The notes beneath the pieces are model-generated. The model worked only from the letters and a program-made list of their open reading frames with translations. It had not been told where the DNA came from and made no database searches. Position numbers and translations under genes: made by a program. From Limosilactobacillus viscerum (GTDB taxonomy: Bacteria; Bacillota; Bacilli; Lactobacillales; Lactobacillaceae), in contig NZ_CANDNW010000013.1 of NCBI RefSeq assembly GCF_947387525.1, positions 1 through 43,901 on the forward strand: a stretch of DNA of 43,901 bases, read 5' to 3'. Of this stretch, positions 29,507-38,086 are shown one piece after another. Positions within the stretch are counted from its first letter, which is position 1. Each line of letters opens with the position of its first letter.

Positions 29507-30016
29507 TTACTTCAGCTTATCAAAATGGTAGGTATGTACCCGGGCCAGCTGAGGAAAGTTTTGCTGACGTAAAGCTTCATAAATAACAATTGCTGCACTA
29601 TTTGAAAGGTTTAACGCCCGGATGTTGTTATCATTTTGTGGAATCCGAATTGCGTTATCCGGATACTTACGCATAAACTGCTCTGGCAGACCAGTGGTTT
29701 CTTTACCAAAAAGGAAGTAGTGGTCACCATCACTTGTGTAATCAACATCGGTGTAGTCATGATTGGCAAATTTTGATACGATATATAGCTTATTCAGGTC
29801 CGGAACCGTCGCAATAAATGAAGGAAGATCATCATGGTAAGTAATTTTGACCTTATCCCAGTAATCAAGCCCGGCCCGCTTCATATGCTTATCATCAGTC
29901 GAGAAGCCCAGCGGTTTGATCAAGTGTAGTTCAGTATTAGTCCCGGCACAGGTGCGGGCAATGTTCCCCGTGTTAGCCGGAAAAAGTGGTTCAAACAAGA
30001 CAATGTGGTTAGTCAT
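29507..30016 (-). CDS. trmL: tRNA (cytidine/uridine-34 2'-O)-methyltransferase TrmL
   Basis: A 169-residue minimal SPOUT methyltransferase (CspR/TrmL) that 2'-O-methylates the wobble base of certain tRNA-Leu. Visible motifs are EPLFPANTGNIARTC at the start, LFGKETTGLP in the middle and IRALNLSNSAAIVIYEALRQ at the knot. A TTG at 30031 is in frame, but GAGGAG overlaps it, and the ATG at 30016 lies 7 bases after that site. A strong promoter and a leader ending in a terminator precede the gene (30038-30179), so readthrough control is possible. Confidence 0.93.
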   Translation of the reverse strand: MTNHIVLFEPLFPANTGNIARTCAGTNTELHLIKPLGFSTDDKHMKRAGLDYWDKVKITYHDDLPSFIATVPDLNKLYIVSKFANHDYTDVDYTSDGDHYFLFGKETTGLPEQFMRKYPDNAIRIPQNDNNIRALNLSNSAAIVIYEALRQQNFPQLARVHTYHFDKLK

Positions 30017-30037
30017 AGTAAATCTCCTCAAGAAAAT

Positions 30038-30144
30038 AAAAAAAGCAGGGTCTCGGTGTGGGCACGGCGAAACGCTGCTTTAATGAAGTACTCCTTAGCA
30101 ATTACTAACGAATCTGTTCGATATCAATTGCTAAACGATTTCTG
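30038..30144 (-). ncRNA. Two-hairpin leader or small RNA upstream of trmL
   Basis: From the expected start near 30144, the minus-strand RNA first forms a hairpin with exact arms TTAGCAATT/AATTGCTAA (30095-30134). It then forms a long stem (GCAG, GTTTCG, GTG with partners CAC, CGAGAC, CTGC; 30042-30081) that ends in seven Ts (30038-30044). The trmL ribosome site follows after about 10 bases. The unit has its own promoter, two structures and a terminator in about 107 bases, so it could be an independent sRNA or an attenuator. I do not recognise a known riboswitch class. Confidence 0.6.
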
Positions 30145-30150
30145 ACTAAT

Positions 30151-30179
30151 AATTTAACACGATTTAATGCATTGTGCAA
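30151..30179 (-). promoter_or_regulatory. Promoter of the trmL leader
   Basis: Minus-strand TTGCAC (30174-30179), exactly 17 bases, then TAAATT (30151-30156). It lies immediately after the rlmA stop codon, so trmL does not depend only on readthrough from rlmA. Confidence 0.6.
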
Positions 30180-30182
30180 ATA

Positions 30183-31040
30183 TTATTCGCCTTTTTTAGC
30201 AATCAATAAGCTCACGTCAACCGTTACCCTAGTTAGCGTCATTAATTCTTTAGCAGTTAGCTGCCTTGCTCCTTTTCCCCAGTGCAGAGGCGTCATCTCT
30301 ACCAACGCCTCCTGCTGACCGCTTGGGATTGTGAACTGGTACTTCACCTGTTTAAGCTGACAATTTGGATAATGCTGTTTAAACAGGTTGACTACCCGCT
30401 GGTTATCATAGTGTGACTTTGCCTGGTTCTTACCATAAAGTAATTGCCGAAGCTCCGCCAGGTAACCTGAATTGGGAACAACCTTAATCAAGCAGCCACC
30501 CGGTGCCAGTACCCGGTTAAACTCGCGGTAGTCAGACGGCGAGAATAACTCGACCAGTGCGTCGAAGCGCTGGTCGTTGAACGGAAGTTTCCGTAAATCA
30601 GCAACACAGAAGAATGCCCGTAGCCCCAACTGAGTTGCAAGGGTAATCCCTGGTTTTGAAATATCAAAACCAACCATTACGTCACGGTCATTCTTGCGGA
30701 GGGACACTAGTTGCTTCAGTGGCGTTCCCTCACCAGTTCCAACATCTAAAAGTCGTAACGGTTTATCAGGAAGCACCCCTGCTACCTCCTTAATAATTGG
30801 CGTAAAGAGGCCGCTTTCCAGCAACTGCCGCCGGGCACAAAACATTTCTCGACCATATTCCGTTTCTGCCGCCCCAGTTAAAAAATGGAGGTAGCCATGG
30901 CGGTTAAAGTCAATCTGATGACCATTCTGGCAAACAATGCTGTTGTCTACTACCCTGGCCATTGGCGCCTGGCAGGTTGGACAGCGAAAAAGATTAATAT
31001 TTTCTTGGACAAACTTCTTTTGGCGTTCACTTTTCTTCAT
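30183..31040 (-). CDS. rlmA: 23S rRNA (guanine-N1)-methyltransferase RlmA family
   Basis: A 285-residue SAM-dependent methyltransferase. The N-terminal zinc finger has C20-P-T-C23 and C37 with H41 (CQNGHQIDFNRHGYLHFL), and the SAM loop LLDVGTGEG is at 97-105. Family members methylate G745 (RlmA-I) or G748 (RlmA-II/TlrB, linked to tylosin resistance) in 23S rRNA; the Gram-positive type is generally G748, but the sequence alone does not settle it. The ATG at 31040 has GAGGAG 8 bases upstream; the open frame before it is not needed. Confidence 0.88.
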   Translation of the reverse strand: MKKSERQKKFVQENINLFRCPTCQAPMARVVDNSIVCQNGHQIDFNRHGYLHFLTGAAETEYGREMFCARRQLLESGLFTPIIKEVAGVLPDKPLRLLDVGTGEGTPLKQLVSLRKNDRDVMVGFDISKPGITLATQLGLRAFFCVADLRKLPFNDQRFDALVELFSPSDYREFNRVLAPGGCLIKVVPNSGYLAELRQLLYGKNQAKSHYDNQRVVNLFKQHYPNCQLKQVKYQFTIPSGQQEALVEMTPLHWGKGARQLTAKELMTLTRVTVDVSLLIAKKGE

Positions 31041-31144
31041 AAAATTTATTCTCCTCAATCCTTCCATAATAGTTTAGCACAAGCTAGAATTAATCAACAT
31101 GAATTGGTATTATTGAGGTAGCATTTTTAAAGGAGGAATTGATT

Positions 31145-32173
31145 TTGAGCGAACAATTTTTAATTGGTACATATACAAAGAAGGACAGTAAGGGCGCCTA
31201 CATGGTTACCCTGGATACCGATAAGGGCGAACTCACTGATGTTAAGTTAGCAATCCCATCTCAAAAGCCAGCTTACTTGCAGGTTGGCCCTATGCAACGG
31301 GTTTACGCCGTTAAGCAGGTCGATGACCAAGCCGGTGTTGCTTCTTATTCCTTAGCAAACGGTCAGTCAGAAACCATCAGCACGGTCTTAGAAGAAGGTC
31401 CAGCACCTGCTTACGTTGGCCTTGATGAAAAACGGCACCTGCTTTACAGCGCTAACTACCATACTGCCAAGGTTGAAGTTTTCAAAATTGCTGAAGATGG
31501 CAAGCTGACACTCCTTGACACCGTTACCCACCAAGGTGAGACCGGTCCTGAACCAGAGCAAGAAGCTCCCCACGTTCACTACGCCGACCTGACACCGGAT
31601 CAACGCCTGATCGTCTGCGACTTGGGAATGGACTTAATTGTTGTTTATGACGTTGCTGATGATGGCAAGCTGACTGCTGTTTCCCGGTTTAAGTTTGAAC
31701 CTGGTTTCGGTACCCGTCACCTGATCTTCCACCCAAACGGTAAGTATGTTTACGTCCTTGGTGAATTGTCCAGTAAGCTCGCGGTTCTAAAGTACAATGC
31801 TAACGATGCCAGCTTTGAACACCTGCAAACAATCAAGACGATTCCGGCTGACTGGACTGCACATAACGGTGCTGCAGCCATTCGGATGTCAAAGGATGGG
31901 AAGTTCATCTACACTTCCAACCGTGGTGAAAACACGATCGCTGTCTTTGAAGTCCAACCCGACTTCACCGTTAAGCACATTCAATCTATCTCCACTGAAG
32001 GTGACTTCCCACGGGACTTCAACCTTAGCAGCGATGAATCCTACTTGGTTGCCTCTAACCAGAACACTGACAACCTTACCCTCTACAAGCGTGATGCAAA
32101 CAGCGGTAAGTTAACCCTCCTCCAAAAGGATGTTGCTTGCCCTGAACCGGTTTGTGTTCAACGCTTCAACTAA
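31145..32173 (+). CDS. pgl: Lactonase family protein (6-phosphogluconolactonase type)
   Basis: A 342-residue seven-bladed beta-propeller of the YbhE/YkgB lactonase family. Repeated strands such as LLYSANYHTAKVEVFKIAEDG, RLIVCDLGMDLIVVYDV and FIYTSNRGENTIAVFEV mark the blades. The conserved HxH-type segment is APHVHYADLTPDQR. The family hydrolyses 6-phosphogluconolactone in the pentose phosphate/phosphoketolase route. The start is a TTG 8 bases after AGGAGG; a TTG two codons earlier is too close to that site. It is a single-gene plus-strand unit with strongly optimised codons, ended by the repeat-family terminator. Confidence 0.87.
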   Translation: MSEQFLIGTYTKKDSKGAYMVTLDTDKGELTDVKLAIPSQKPAYLQVGPMQRVYAVKQVDDQAGVASYSLANGQSETISTVLEEGPAPAYVGLDEKRHLLYSANYHTAKVEVFKIAEDGKLTLLDTVTHQGETGPEPEQEAPHVHYADLTPDQRLIVCDLGMDLIVVYDVADDGKLTAVSRFKFEPGFGTRHLIFHPNGKYVYVLGELSSKLAVLKYNANDASFEHLQTIKTIPADWTAHNGAAAIRMSKDGKFIYTSNRGENTIAVFEVQPDFTVKHIQSISTEGDFPRDFNLSSDESYLVASNQNTDNLTLYKRDANSGKLTLLQKDVACPEPVCVQRFN

Positions 32174-32195
32174 GTCATAATCGATTAAAAATAAG

Positions 32196-32263
32196 AGGAC
32201 CCATGACAAAACTCATTTGTCACGGGTCCTTGTTTTTGCTCCAAATATTACAAAAATATCGCG
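32196..32263. repeat. Intergenic repeat, copy C: terminator hairpin plus truncated tail
   Basis: The hairpin AGGACCCATGACAAA/TTTGTCACGGGTCCT (32196-32231) is followed by a T-run and then by GCTCCAAATATTACAAAAAT (32238 onward), which matches the GCTCCGAATATTA..GAGATATCGC end of copies A and B. The palindromic half of the element is absent. It lies between the converging pgl and rluD-like genes and should end both transcripts. Confidence 0.75.
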
Positions 32264-32274
32264 GAAAAGCATGG

Positions 32275-33168
32275 TTATTCTTTTCTAAGTGCTCGTTTAA
32301 AATCGGCCGGAACCGGTGCCTCCACTGTAATCCAGTCCTGCTTAAAGGGACTATAAAACTGCATCCAGTAACAATGAAGGGCCTGCCGGTTAATTAATCC
32401 CTTTGCCGCTGGTGCTCCGTACATCTCATCCCCTACCAAGGGGTGGCCGAGGAAACTAAAATGAACCCTGATCTGGTGGGTTCGCCCCGTGTGTAAACGG
32501 ATTTTAACCAGGGACTGGTTGTCGCCAGCCTCTTCCAACCAGTATTCAGTGACCGAGGGCTTCCCATCCGGCGCAACCTGGCGTTTGACAAAGGAATCAG
32601 GGTCACGACGGATAGGCGCATCAATGTAGCCATGGCTAGTATGCAATTGCCCGGTAACTAATGCATAGTAATTTTTCTTTACCTGGTGTTTCTTCAATTG
32701 CCGGTCCAAAACAGCATGGGCAAACCGGTGCTTCGGGAACACTACCAAACCACTGGTATCCTTATCTAACCTAGTGGCCACGTGGGTAACGCGATTCTCA
32801 TAATTTTGCTGGCGGTAATAATACTTTACCCGGTTAACCAGACTGTCAGCTACCGCAACATTGTGCGCAGGAACCGTCGCCACCCCTGCCGGCTTATTTA
32901 AAACTAAGAAGTCACGGTCTTCATAAGCAATCTCAATTGGCGCCGACGATTCATCAACGTGATCGTTCGCTTCTTCCGGTGGAATCACGATTGAATACTT
33001 GTCACCCTGGTGGACCATGTCAATTGCCCACTTCGGTTCACCATTGATCAGCATCCGACCGCCATGGAAAATTGCCACCTTCATCAGCGAACTAGTAACC
33101 CCGCTCATCCGCAACGCCGACCTTAACTTCCGGGGTGTTTGGTGGTCATATTGCCATGTAAACTCCAT
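32275..33168 (-). CDS. RluA-family 23S rRNA pseudouridine synthase
   Basis: A 297-residue pseudouridine synthase. The catalytic motif ATRLDKDTSGLVVF has the essential Asp at 135. NKPAGVATVPAH, GRTHQIRVHFSFLGHPLVGDEMYG and an N-terminal S4-like part (about 1-65) complete the RluD/YjbO architecture. The order nadK-rluD-like matches yjbN-yjbO of Bacillus. The target base cannot be assigned. Its ATG overlaps the nadK stop codon (TAATG). Confidence 0.92.
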   Translation of the reverse strand: MEFTWQYDHQTPRKLRSALRMSGVTSSLMKVAIFHGGRMLINGEPKWAIDMVHQGDKYSIVIPPEEANDHVDESSAPIEIAYEDRDFLVLNKPAGVATVPAHNVAVADSLVNRVKYYYRQQNYENRVTHVATRLDKDTSGLVVFPKHRFAHAVLDRQLKKHQVKKNYYALVTGQLHTSHGYIDAPIRRDPDSFVKRQVAPDGKPSVTEYWLEEAGDNQSLVKIRLHTGRTHQIRVHFSFLGHPLVGDEMYGAPAAKGLINRQALHCYWMQFYSPFKQDWITVEAPVPADFKRALRKE

Positions 33169-33983
33169 TACTTGGCACCGCCAATAAAGGAATCCTTTAC
33201 CCGGTTCCAGAAGTTGGTGTGACGGTAGCGAGCAAAGTAAATCCGCTTTTTGGAAACCTGGTAGGAAACTTCTAATAAGTGCCGCTTACCTTCCGCATTC
33301 TTCAACCGCATTTGGTCACGGTCACAGGTCATCACGTGATCGTTTGCGTCACGTAGGCGAAGCATCAGCTTGGTGTCTGCACCAAAAATAATTGGGGAAC
33401 CCAGCGTTCTAAATACACGGTTGTTCAAAGATGCCATTTCGGCAAGTTGGAAGCCAATGCTATTAGGATCCATGATCGCCCCACCAACAGACTTGTTATA
33501 AGCGGTCGAACCAGTTGGGGTGGAAATACACAAGCCATCTCCCCGGAAGTTTTCAAATAGCTGGTTATTGATGTAGACATCACAGACCATTGTCTTAGTG
33601 ATGTTTCGAATTGTTGACTCGTTTAATGCAATAAAACTCTCAACCGTTCCATCAGAATAAACCGCATGCATATCAAGTAGCGGGTAGGAAACCGACTGAC
33701 CACTATCCTGTACCAAACTATCAACCAGGTCATCAATTTCAAAGTTCCGCCAGTCAGTATAAAATCCTAGGTGTCCGGTGTGGATCCCGACAAAGCGAAT
33801 CCGATCTAACTGGTCAATGTAGTGGTGAAAAGCAGACAAGAGCGTTCCATCCCCACCAATCGTAATTACTACGTCAGGCTGTTTTTCATCATGGTCCAGC
33901 CCCGTCCGCTCAATTTCGTCACGGAGAAGCTTGGTTACCCGTTGTGACTCAGCTGATTCATTATTGTAAATCCCGATTTTCAT
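33168..33983 (-). CDS. nadK: NAD kinase
   Basis: A 271-residue cytosolic kinase that makes NADP from NAD and ATP. The signature GGDGT is at 43-47, the NAD-contacting ALNEST at about 119-124, and the Gly-rich [20 protein letters not shown] near 144-163. The length is that of the short Gram-positive PpnK/NadF. The ribosome site AAGGAG is formed by the last codons and stop codon of relQ, indicating coupling with it. Confidence 0.97.
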   Translation of the reverse strand: MKIGIYNNESAESQRVTKLLRDEIERTGLDHDEKQPDVVITIGGDGTLLSAFHHYIDQLDRIRFVGIHTGHLGFYTDWRNFEIDDLVDSLVQDSGQSVSYPLLDMHAVYSDGTVESFIALNESTIRNITKTMVCDVYINNQLFENFRGDGLCISTPTGSTAYNKSVGGAIMDPNSIGFQLAEMASLNNRVFRTLGSPIIFGADTKLMLRLRDANDHVMTCDRDQMRLKNAEGKRHLLEVSYQVSKKRIYFARYRHTNFWNRVKDSFIGGAK

Positions 33984-33986
33984 TTG

Positions 33987-34652
33987 TTACTCCTTTTGGT
34001 GGTCCTGACCACCATCATCATCCTGGTTTTGTGTAGACTTCTTATACGAAAACAGCGTTTGTGCTTCTTGAATTTCTTCCCGAATTTCAGACATCTCTTC
34101 ATCCAGGCGGAAAGCAGCTTCTGCTGACCGTTGCAAGCGGGCCGATAAATCCTCCGGGAAGGCCCCCTTATACTTGTAGTTCAGAGAGTGCTCAATGGTT
34201 GCCCAGAAATTCATTGCTAACGTCCGAATTTGAATCTCTGCGAGGATCCGTTTTTCACCAGTGATCAACTGTACTGGGTACTCAATGACAATGTGGTAGG
34301 AACGGTAACCACTTGGCTTAACGTTTGAGATGTAATCCCGTTCTTCAAGGATCGTCATATCACTCCGTTGGCGCAAAAGGTCAACGACTTCGTAAATGTC
34401 CTCAACGAACTGGCACATAATCCGCAGGCCAGCAATATCTTGCATATCCTGTTCCAGGCGGTCTTCTTGAACGTGACGCCGGATCATTTTCTCCTTGATA
34501 CTATCGACCGGTTTTACCCGCCCGGTGACAAACTCAATGGGTGAATGCTGTTCTTCATCCTGGTACTGTTTCCGCATCCCCCGTAGCTTAACCTTTAATT
34601 CATTGACGGCCTGTTGATATGGCAATAAAAAGTGCTGCCAGTTTTCAATCAT
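33987..34652 (-). CDS. relQ: Small alarmone synthetase RelQ (GTP pyrophosphokinase)
   Basis: A 221-residue single-domain RelA/SpoT synthetase (YjbM/SAS1 type) that makes pp(p)Gpp from ATP and GDP/GTP. There is no hydrolase, TGS or ACT domain. Motifs include EFVTGRVKPVDSIKEKMIRR, DIAGLRIMCQF, SYHIVIEYPV and IQIRTLAMNFWATIEHSLNYKYKG. The C-terminal helices that form the tetramer are present. Next to nadK and the RluA-like gene it copies the Bacillus yjbM-nadF-yjbO order. An extended -10 TGCTAAAAT lies about 30 bases upstream (34682-34690). Confidence 0.96.
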   Translation of the reverse strand: MIENWQHFLLPYQQAVNELKVKLRGMRKQYQDEEQHSPIEFVTGRVKPVDSIKEKMIRRHVQEDRLEQDMQDIAGLRIMCQFVEDIYEVVDLLRQRSDMTILEERDYISNVKPSGYRSYHIVIEYPVQLITGEKRILAEIQIRTLAMNFWATIEHSLNYKYKGAFPEDLSARLQRSAEAAFRLDEEMSEIREEIQEAQTLFSYKKSTQNQDDDGGQDHQKE

Positions 34653-34803
34653 AATCTAGCCTCCCGTTAAATCTCGATCCTATTTTAGCATACTTTCGCT
34701 TAAGGACAGAGAATTTCAGCCAAAACAAATTACTTTACAAAAGAGGGGGGATTTGTCACAATAACAGGTGTTAACGTTACTTATAACGATCGGAGGGGCA
34801 GTA

Positions 34804-35439
34804 ATGCTTGAGATTCACTTATTCGTGAACCCACTAGGAATGCGGTGTTTTCGGTGCGAAAATGACGTTCTCCGGGTGGACAAAAATTTGAATACTAAGA
34901 TCTCCTACCAGTTTATCCCAATGTTTAACATGCAGACCATTACGGATACGATTGAGTTATACAAGTTGGACCGCTGTAGTTTAACAGTCCGGCAAGAAGT
35001 TGCTGATACATTACACCAGGTAATCATGGACTACAAGGCGGCCCTCTTCCAGGGTGGTCGGCGTGGTCGGCGCTACCTCCTTCTTCTCCAAAACGAGATG
35101 GTCAAGAAGGGCTGGCATTATTCCGACGAGTTAGCACGCACCGTTGCTGATAAAAGCGGTCTTGATCTTGAAATGTTTATGGAAGATCGCCACTCGAAGA
35201 TTGCCAAAGAAGCATTTAAAAAGGACCAGGCAATGACCAACTCACTTGGTATTACCAGGACTGCAACGGCAATCGTTTATGATTCAAAGGAGCCAGACTA
35301 CGGCTATCTCATGCCCCATTTTGACTATGAGACCCTGATTGAGTCTTACCGCAACCATACTTTCAACCCCCACCAATCTGTTCAGGATTTCGCCAAACAA
35401 TACCACCCACATACACTTAGAATTATTAAAAGTAATTAA
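34804..35439 (+). CDS. yjbH: YjbH/DsbA-family adaptor protein
   Basis: A 211-residue thioredoxin-fold protein of the DsbA-like YjbH family. The CxxC motif is C15-F-R-C18 near the start. In Bacillus, YjbH presents Spx to ClpXP for degradation and is inactivated by aggregation under stress. Spx itself is encoded 4 kb away, so both partners are in this window. The frame extends to 34768, but the ATG at 34804 with GGAGGGG 5 bases upstream gives the family N-terminus. It is transcribed away from relQ. The first copy-B repeat element begins 12 bases after its stop codon. Confidence 0.87.
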   Translation: MLEIHLFVNPLGMRCFRCENDVLRVDKNLNTKISYQFIPMFNMQTITDTIELYKLDRCSLTVRQEVADTLHQVIMDYKAALFQGGRRGRRYLLLLQNEMVKKGWHYSDELARTVADKSGLDLEMFMEDRHSKIAKEAFKKDQAMTNSLGITRTATAIVYDSKEPDYGYLMPHFDYETLIESYRNHTFNPHQSVQDFAKQYHPHTLRIIKSN

Positions 35440-35451
35440 ATTATGAATAAG

Positions 35452-35597
35452 GAGCTGTGACACAACTCGGTTAGGGCCTGCAACACGCAGTTAGCCTATC
35501 TGGTATGTCTAGCATAGGACGCCTAGCAATCGTCCGTAACTAGACACACCGAGGTCCTGGCTTGTGGCACGCAATATCTCTGTAATATTCGGAGCTA
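35452..35597 (+). repeat. Intergenic palindromic repeat, copy B (long form)
   Basis: Starts GAGCTGTGACACAAC 12 bases after the yjbH stop codon and ends ATATCTCTGTAATATTCGG then AGCTAAAA, matching copy A (93-187, minus strand) at both ends. Inside, TGTCTAG/CTAGACA and GGACG/CGTCC arms form an extra palindrome of about 50 bases that copy A lacks. The outer arms GACACAACTCGG and CCGAGG...CTTGTGGC also pair. No open frame is present. Confidence 0.8.
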
Positions 35598-35647
35598 AAA
35601 GAAAGAGCCCGTGATAAAGCTTAGTTTTGTCACGAGCTCTTTCTTTT
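35598..35647. terminator. Repeat-family bidirectional terminator (yjbH/pepD junction)
   Basis: Arms AAAGAAAGAGC and GCTCTTTCTTT flank the core TGATAAA...TTTTGTCACG, the third member of the hairpin family. T-runs occur on both strands. It abuts repeat copy B and overlaps the pepD stop codon by two bases. Confidence 0.8.
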
Positions 35648-37031
35648 AAAATTGTAGTCGTTCATCATGGAATGCCTGCGCAACAAACTTACCAAGCAGG
35701 TCCGTCAGCTTCTGCATGGCGATAGAAGCCATTTGTTGGTTAACCGCAGTTAGTTCCGCTTGGCAATTATCACTACTAATGGTCTTGTCAGTTTTAACTT
35801 GTAACTGACGGGTAAGTGCCAGCACATCTTCACTGCACTGTTCAGCTAATGGTTGGGCCCGGCGGTAATCACGATCACCAAGTGCTGCTAAAGTATGAAC
35901 CAGCCAGTACATATTATCCGGCGTGTATTGCGCTTTGGTATCACGGTATGCTGCAGGTGTGTCATTGACGTTAGCATAAAATGGCACAAGAGCGTTGAAA
36001 GTATTAGGACCAAATGCAAGCCAATGAACGCCGGCAATCTTTTTATCTACCCCGTTTCTAATCTGGAGAATGTGCAATTCCAGGTTCCGGTTTAACGCAA
36101 TTGAACGAAATAGTGCCGGGTGTCCTGCTTCCTGCTGGTACGGGTCATAGGAAGTACCATTGTAATGCGAACTCATCACTTGCTTAATTACTTCCACCGT
36201 CAGCTTATTATCCGGTACACAAGCAAACGGCAGGTCGTAATCGGTTGGCTTACTTATCGCGCGTCCCCCACCGAGCTGGGATTGGACATACCAAGCACGT
36301 GGATTGTTGTAAACCCGGTCCTGGTTAGTAGCGCTGCCAAAGATCAACCGGAAGTTATAACCGTGCCGTCCTGGATTAAGCTGGTGGTCATCGATTAATT
36401 CTTGCAACTGGGGCGAACACATTGTATCAGGTGAATCGAAGTCAAAATCAGCAATATTTAACCGGTTAGGAGCAATCACGTATGAGTCATCCGGCACCCG
36501 GACTGCTGCCCACTGGTGGCCACCGATTGTTTCAAAGTACCAAACCTCTTGCTGGTCACCAAAAGCAATTGCGTTAGCTTCATACGTTCCGTGCTGCTCC
36601 AATAACTTACCCAGCCGCTGGACACCCTCACGTGCGGATGAAATATATGGCAGTACCAAGGTTAGGTAGTCCTCTTCACCAATCCCGTCCTCCGTATTGT
36701 AGGGGTCGATTGCCCGGATCCGCGGATTAGAGGTAATCGTTTCGGTTGCCGTCATTGAAACATTGGCAGTATTAATTCCGCCAGCACCAAATACCCCCGC
36801 ACTATCATCAGCATCTGGTGTTGATGTATAGCCATACCGGGCCACTGGCAATTCGATCTTGAACTTGCTCCCCTTACTCTCGTAATGATGTGGCTGCTGG
36901 TTTGGGGTAAGGTAAACAAACTTTTGGGGGTCAAAGGCATCACCGTAGTCTTCTTCCCGACAAACAATTGTTGACCCATCGATTGTTGCATTTTTTCCTG
37001 CTAATAGCATTGTACATGTGTGTTCGTTCAT
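35646..37031 (-). CDS. pepD: C69-family dipeptidase
   Basis: A 461-residue N-terminal-nucleophile peptidase of the PepD family, which cleaves a broad range of dipeptides. The nucleophile is C6 in HTCTMLLAGK, exposed after autoprocessing, and GSTIVCREEDYGD is the adjoining conserved segment. No signal peptide is present, so it acts in the cytoplasm on imported peptides, as in other lactic acid bacteria. Two ATGs lie close to AAGGAGG; the second (37031) has the normal 7-base spacing. A 23-base gap separates it from coiA. Confidence 0.93.
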   Translation of the reverse strand: MNEHTCTMLLAGKNATIDGSTIVCREEDYGDAFDPQKFVYLTPNQQPHHYESKGSKFKIELPVARYGYTSTPDADDSAGVFGAGGINTANVSMTATETITSNPRIRAIDPYNTEDGIGEEDYLTLVLPYISSAREGVQRLGKLLEQHGTYEANAIAFGDQQEVWYFETIGGHQWAAVRVPDDSYVIAPNRLNIADFDFDSPDTMCSPQLQELIDDHQLNPGRHGYNFRLIFGSATNQDRVYNNPRAWYVQSQLGGGRAISKPTDYDLPFACVPDNKLTVEVIKQVMSSHYNGTSYDPYQQEAGHPALFRSIALNRNLELHILQIRNGVDKKIAGVHWLAFGPNTFNALVPFYANVNDTPAAYRDTKAQYTPDNMYWLVHTLAALGDRDYRRAQPLAEQCSEDVLALTRQLQVKTDKTISSDNCQAELTAVNQQMASIAMQKLTDLLGKFVAQAFHDERLQF

Positions 37032-37060
37032 CACCATGCCTCCTTTTACTTAATTTTACC

Positions 37061-38086
37061 CTATGCCATTGCGGAATAGTAGTCTGTGATTGCGGCCAAC
37101 TTTGCTTCCAAGCTGTTAAACCATTTTGGATGCCGGCACAGTACTAAATGGTCCGAGTACTTTTTGATCACCCCGGCCCGCTGAAGATCAGTGGTTAGGC
37201 AACTAATTGCAGATTGATTTAGTCCATTATCCAGACAGGTAAAATCAAGCCAAAAAGGTTGACCAAGCTGGGTTAGCAGGTGTTGCCACGTACTTGCTTT
37301 CCACATTGCAAATAATGGTTGACGTCCTAAATACAATACAACTGCAATCCGCCAATAAATAAGTTCACTGTTGGTGACCGGCCAACTGGGCACCGTATCA
37401 TGACACACCAAGGGACAGCAGGAAAGTGCAACATTACTACTAAAAACAAGGTGGCTAATGGCTGCTTGCCTAACATTTGGCCGCGAAAGCGCTAAGGATT
37501 GTCGACGAATAATTCTTTCAGCAGTTAGCCGTTTCTTACTAAAAGAACAATAGTAGTAACCCTGCTGGTACTCGAAGCGGGCCTGCTGTGTATTCCAGTA
37601 AAGGATCGCTGGTTGCCCACCGAAAACCTGGGTAAATTGAGCGATTTTTGCCCGTGATAAACGTCGTCGGTAGGGCTTCCCTAGCACCCAAACCGGGATT
37701 ATTTCTAGCTGCCGGTAACCACCATTCCGTTCCCTTAGTCGTTGCACGCTGAGCGGACTACACTGAAATTCAATGGCTGTCTGGACGCCACCATTATTAA
37801 AAAGGATATCTGGGCGCTGGTTAATTTGTGGTAGGTAAACTTCAAGACCTGGCGCTAAATTGTGAAGAACTAACCAGTCAAAAAGTTGTTGCTTGCCAAG
37901 TAAGTGCTCTGCTGTCTCGCCTTCATTCATTACACAGTCGGCGCCCGGCAAATGTGCAAAGTGGGCCACCATTTTCTTGCCATGACGGAGCCGGACTGGC
38001 TGGTGACAAGTAGGACAAGTATATTCACTGCCCACCCGTGCCTTATTTGCCATCACTAATTGACTATTTTCATTTGCAACTAACAA
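37061..38086 (-). CDS. coiA: Competence protein CoiA
   Basis: A 341-residue protein of the CoiA family, needed for recombination of incoming single-stranded DNA during transformation. The N-terminus has a CxxC zinc motif (C24-P-T-C27) with the HFAHLPGADC segment. A PD-(D/E)xK nuclease-like core has D93 (QRPDILF) and E106-F-Q108 (AIEFQCS). The C-terminal half is helical and less conserved. The start is a TTG at 38086, which matches the family N-terminus MLVA. Its ribosome site AGGTGGGGG lies inside the 3' arm of the mecA terminator hairpin. Confidence 0.88.
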   Translation of the reverse strand: MLVANENSQLVMANKARVGSEYTCPTCHQPVRLRHGKKMVAHFAHLPGADCVMNEGETAEHLLGKQQLFDWLVLHNLAPGLEVYLPQINQRPDILFNNGGVQTAIEFQCSPLSVQRLRERNGGYRQLEIIPVWVLGKPYRRRLSRAKIAQFTQVFGGQPAILYWNTQQARFEYQQGYYYCSFSKKRLTAERIIRRQSLALSRPNVRQAAISHLVFSSNVALSCCPLVCHDTVPSWPVTNSELIYWRIAVVLYLGRQPLFAMWKASTWQHLLTQLGQPFWLDFTCLDNGLNQSAISCLTTDLQRAGVIKKYSDHLVLCRHPKWFNSLEAKLAAITDYYSAMA

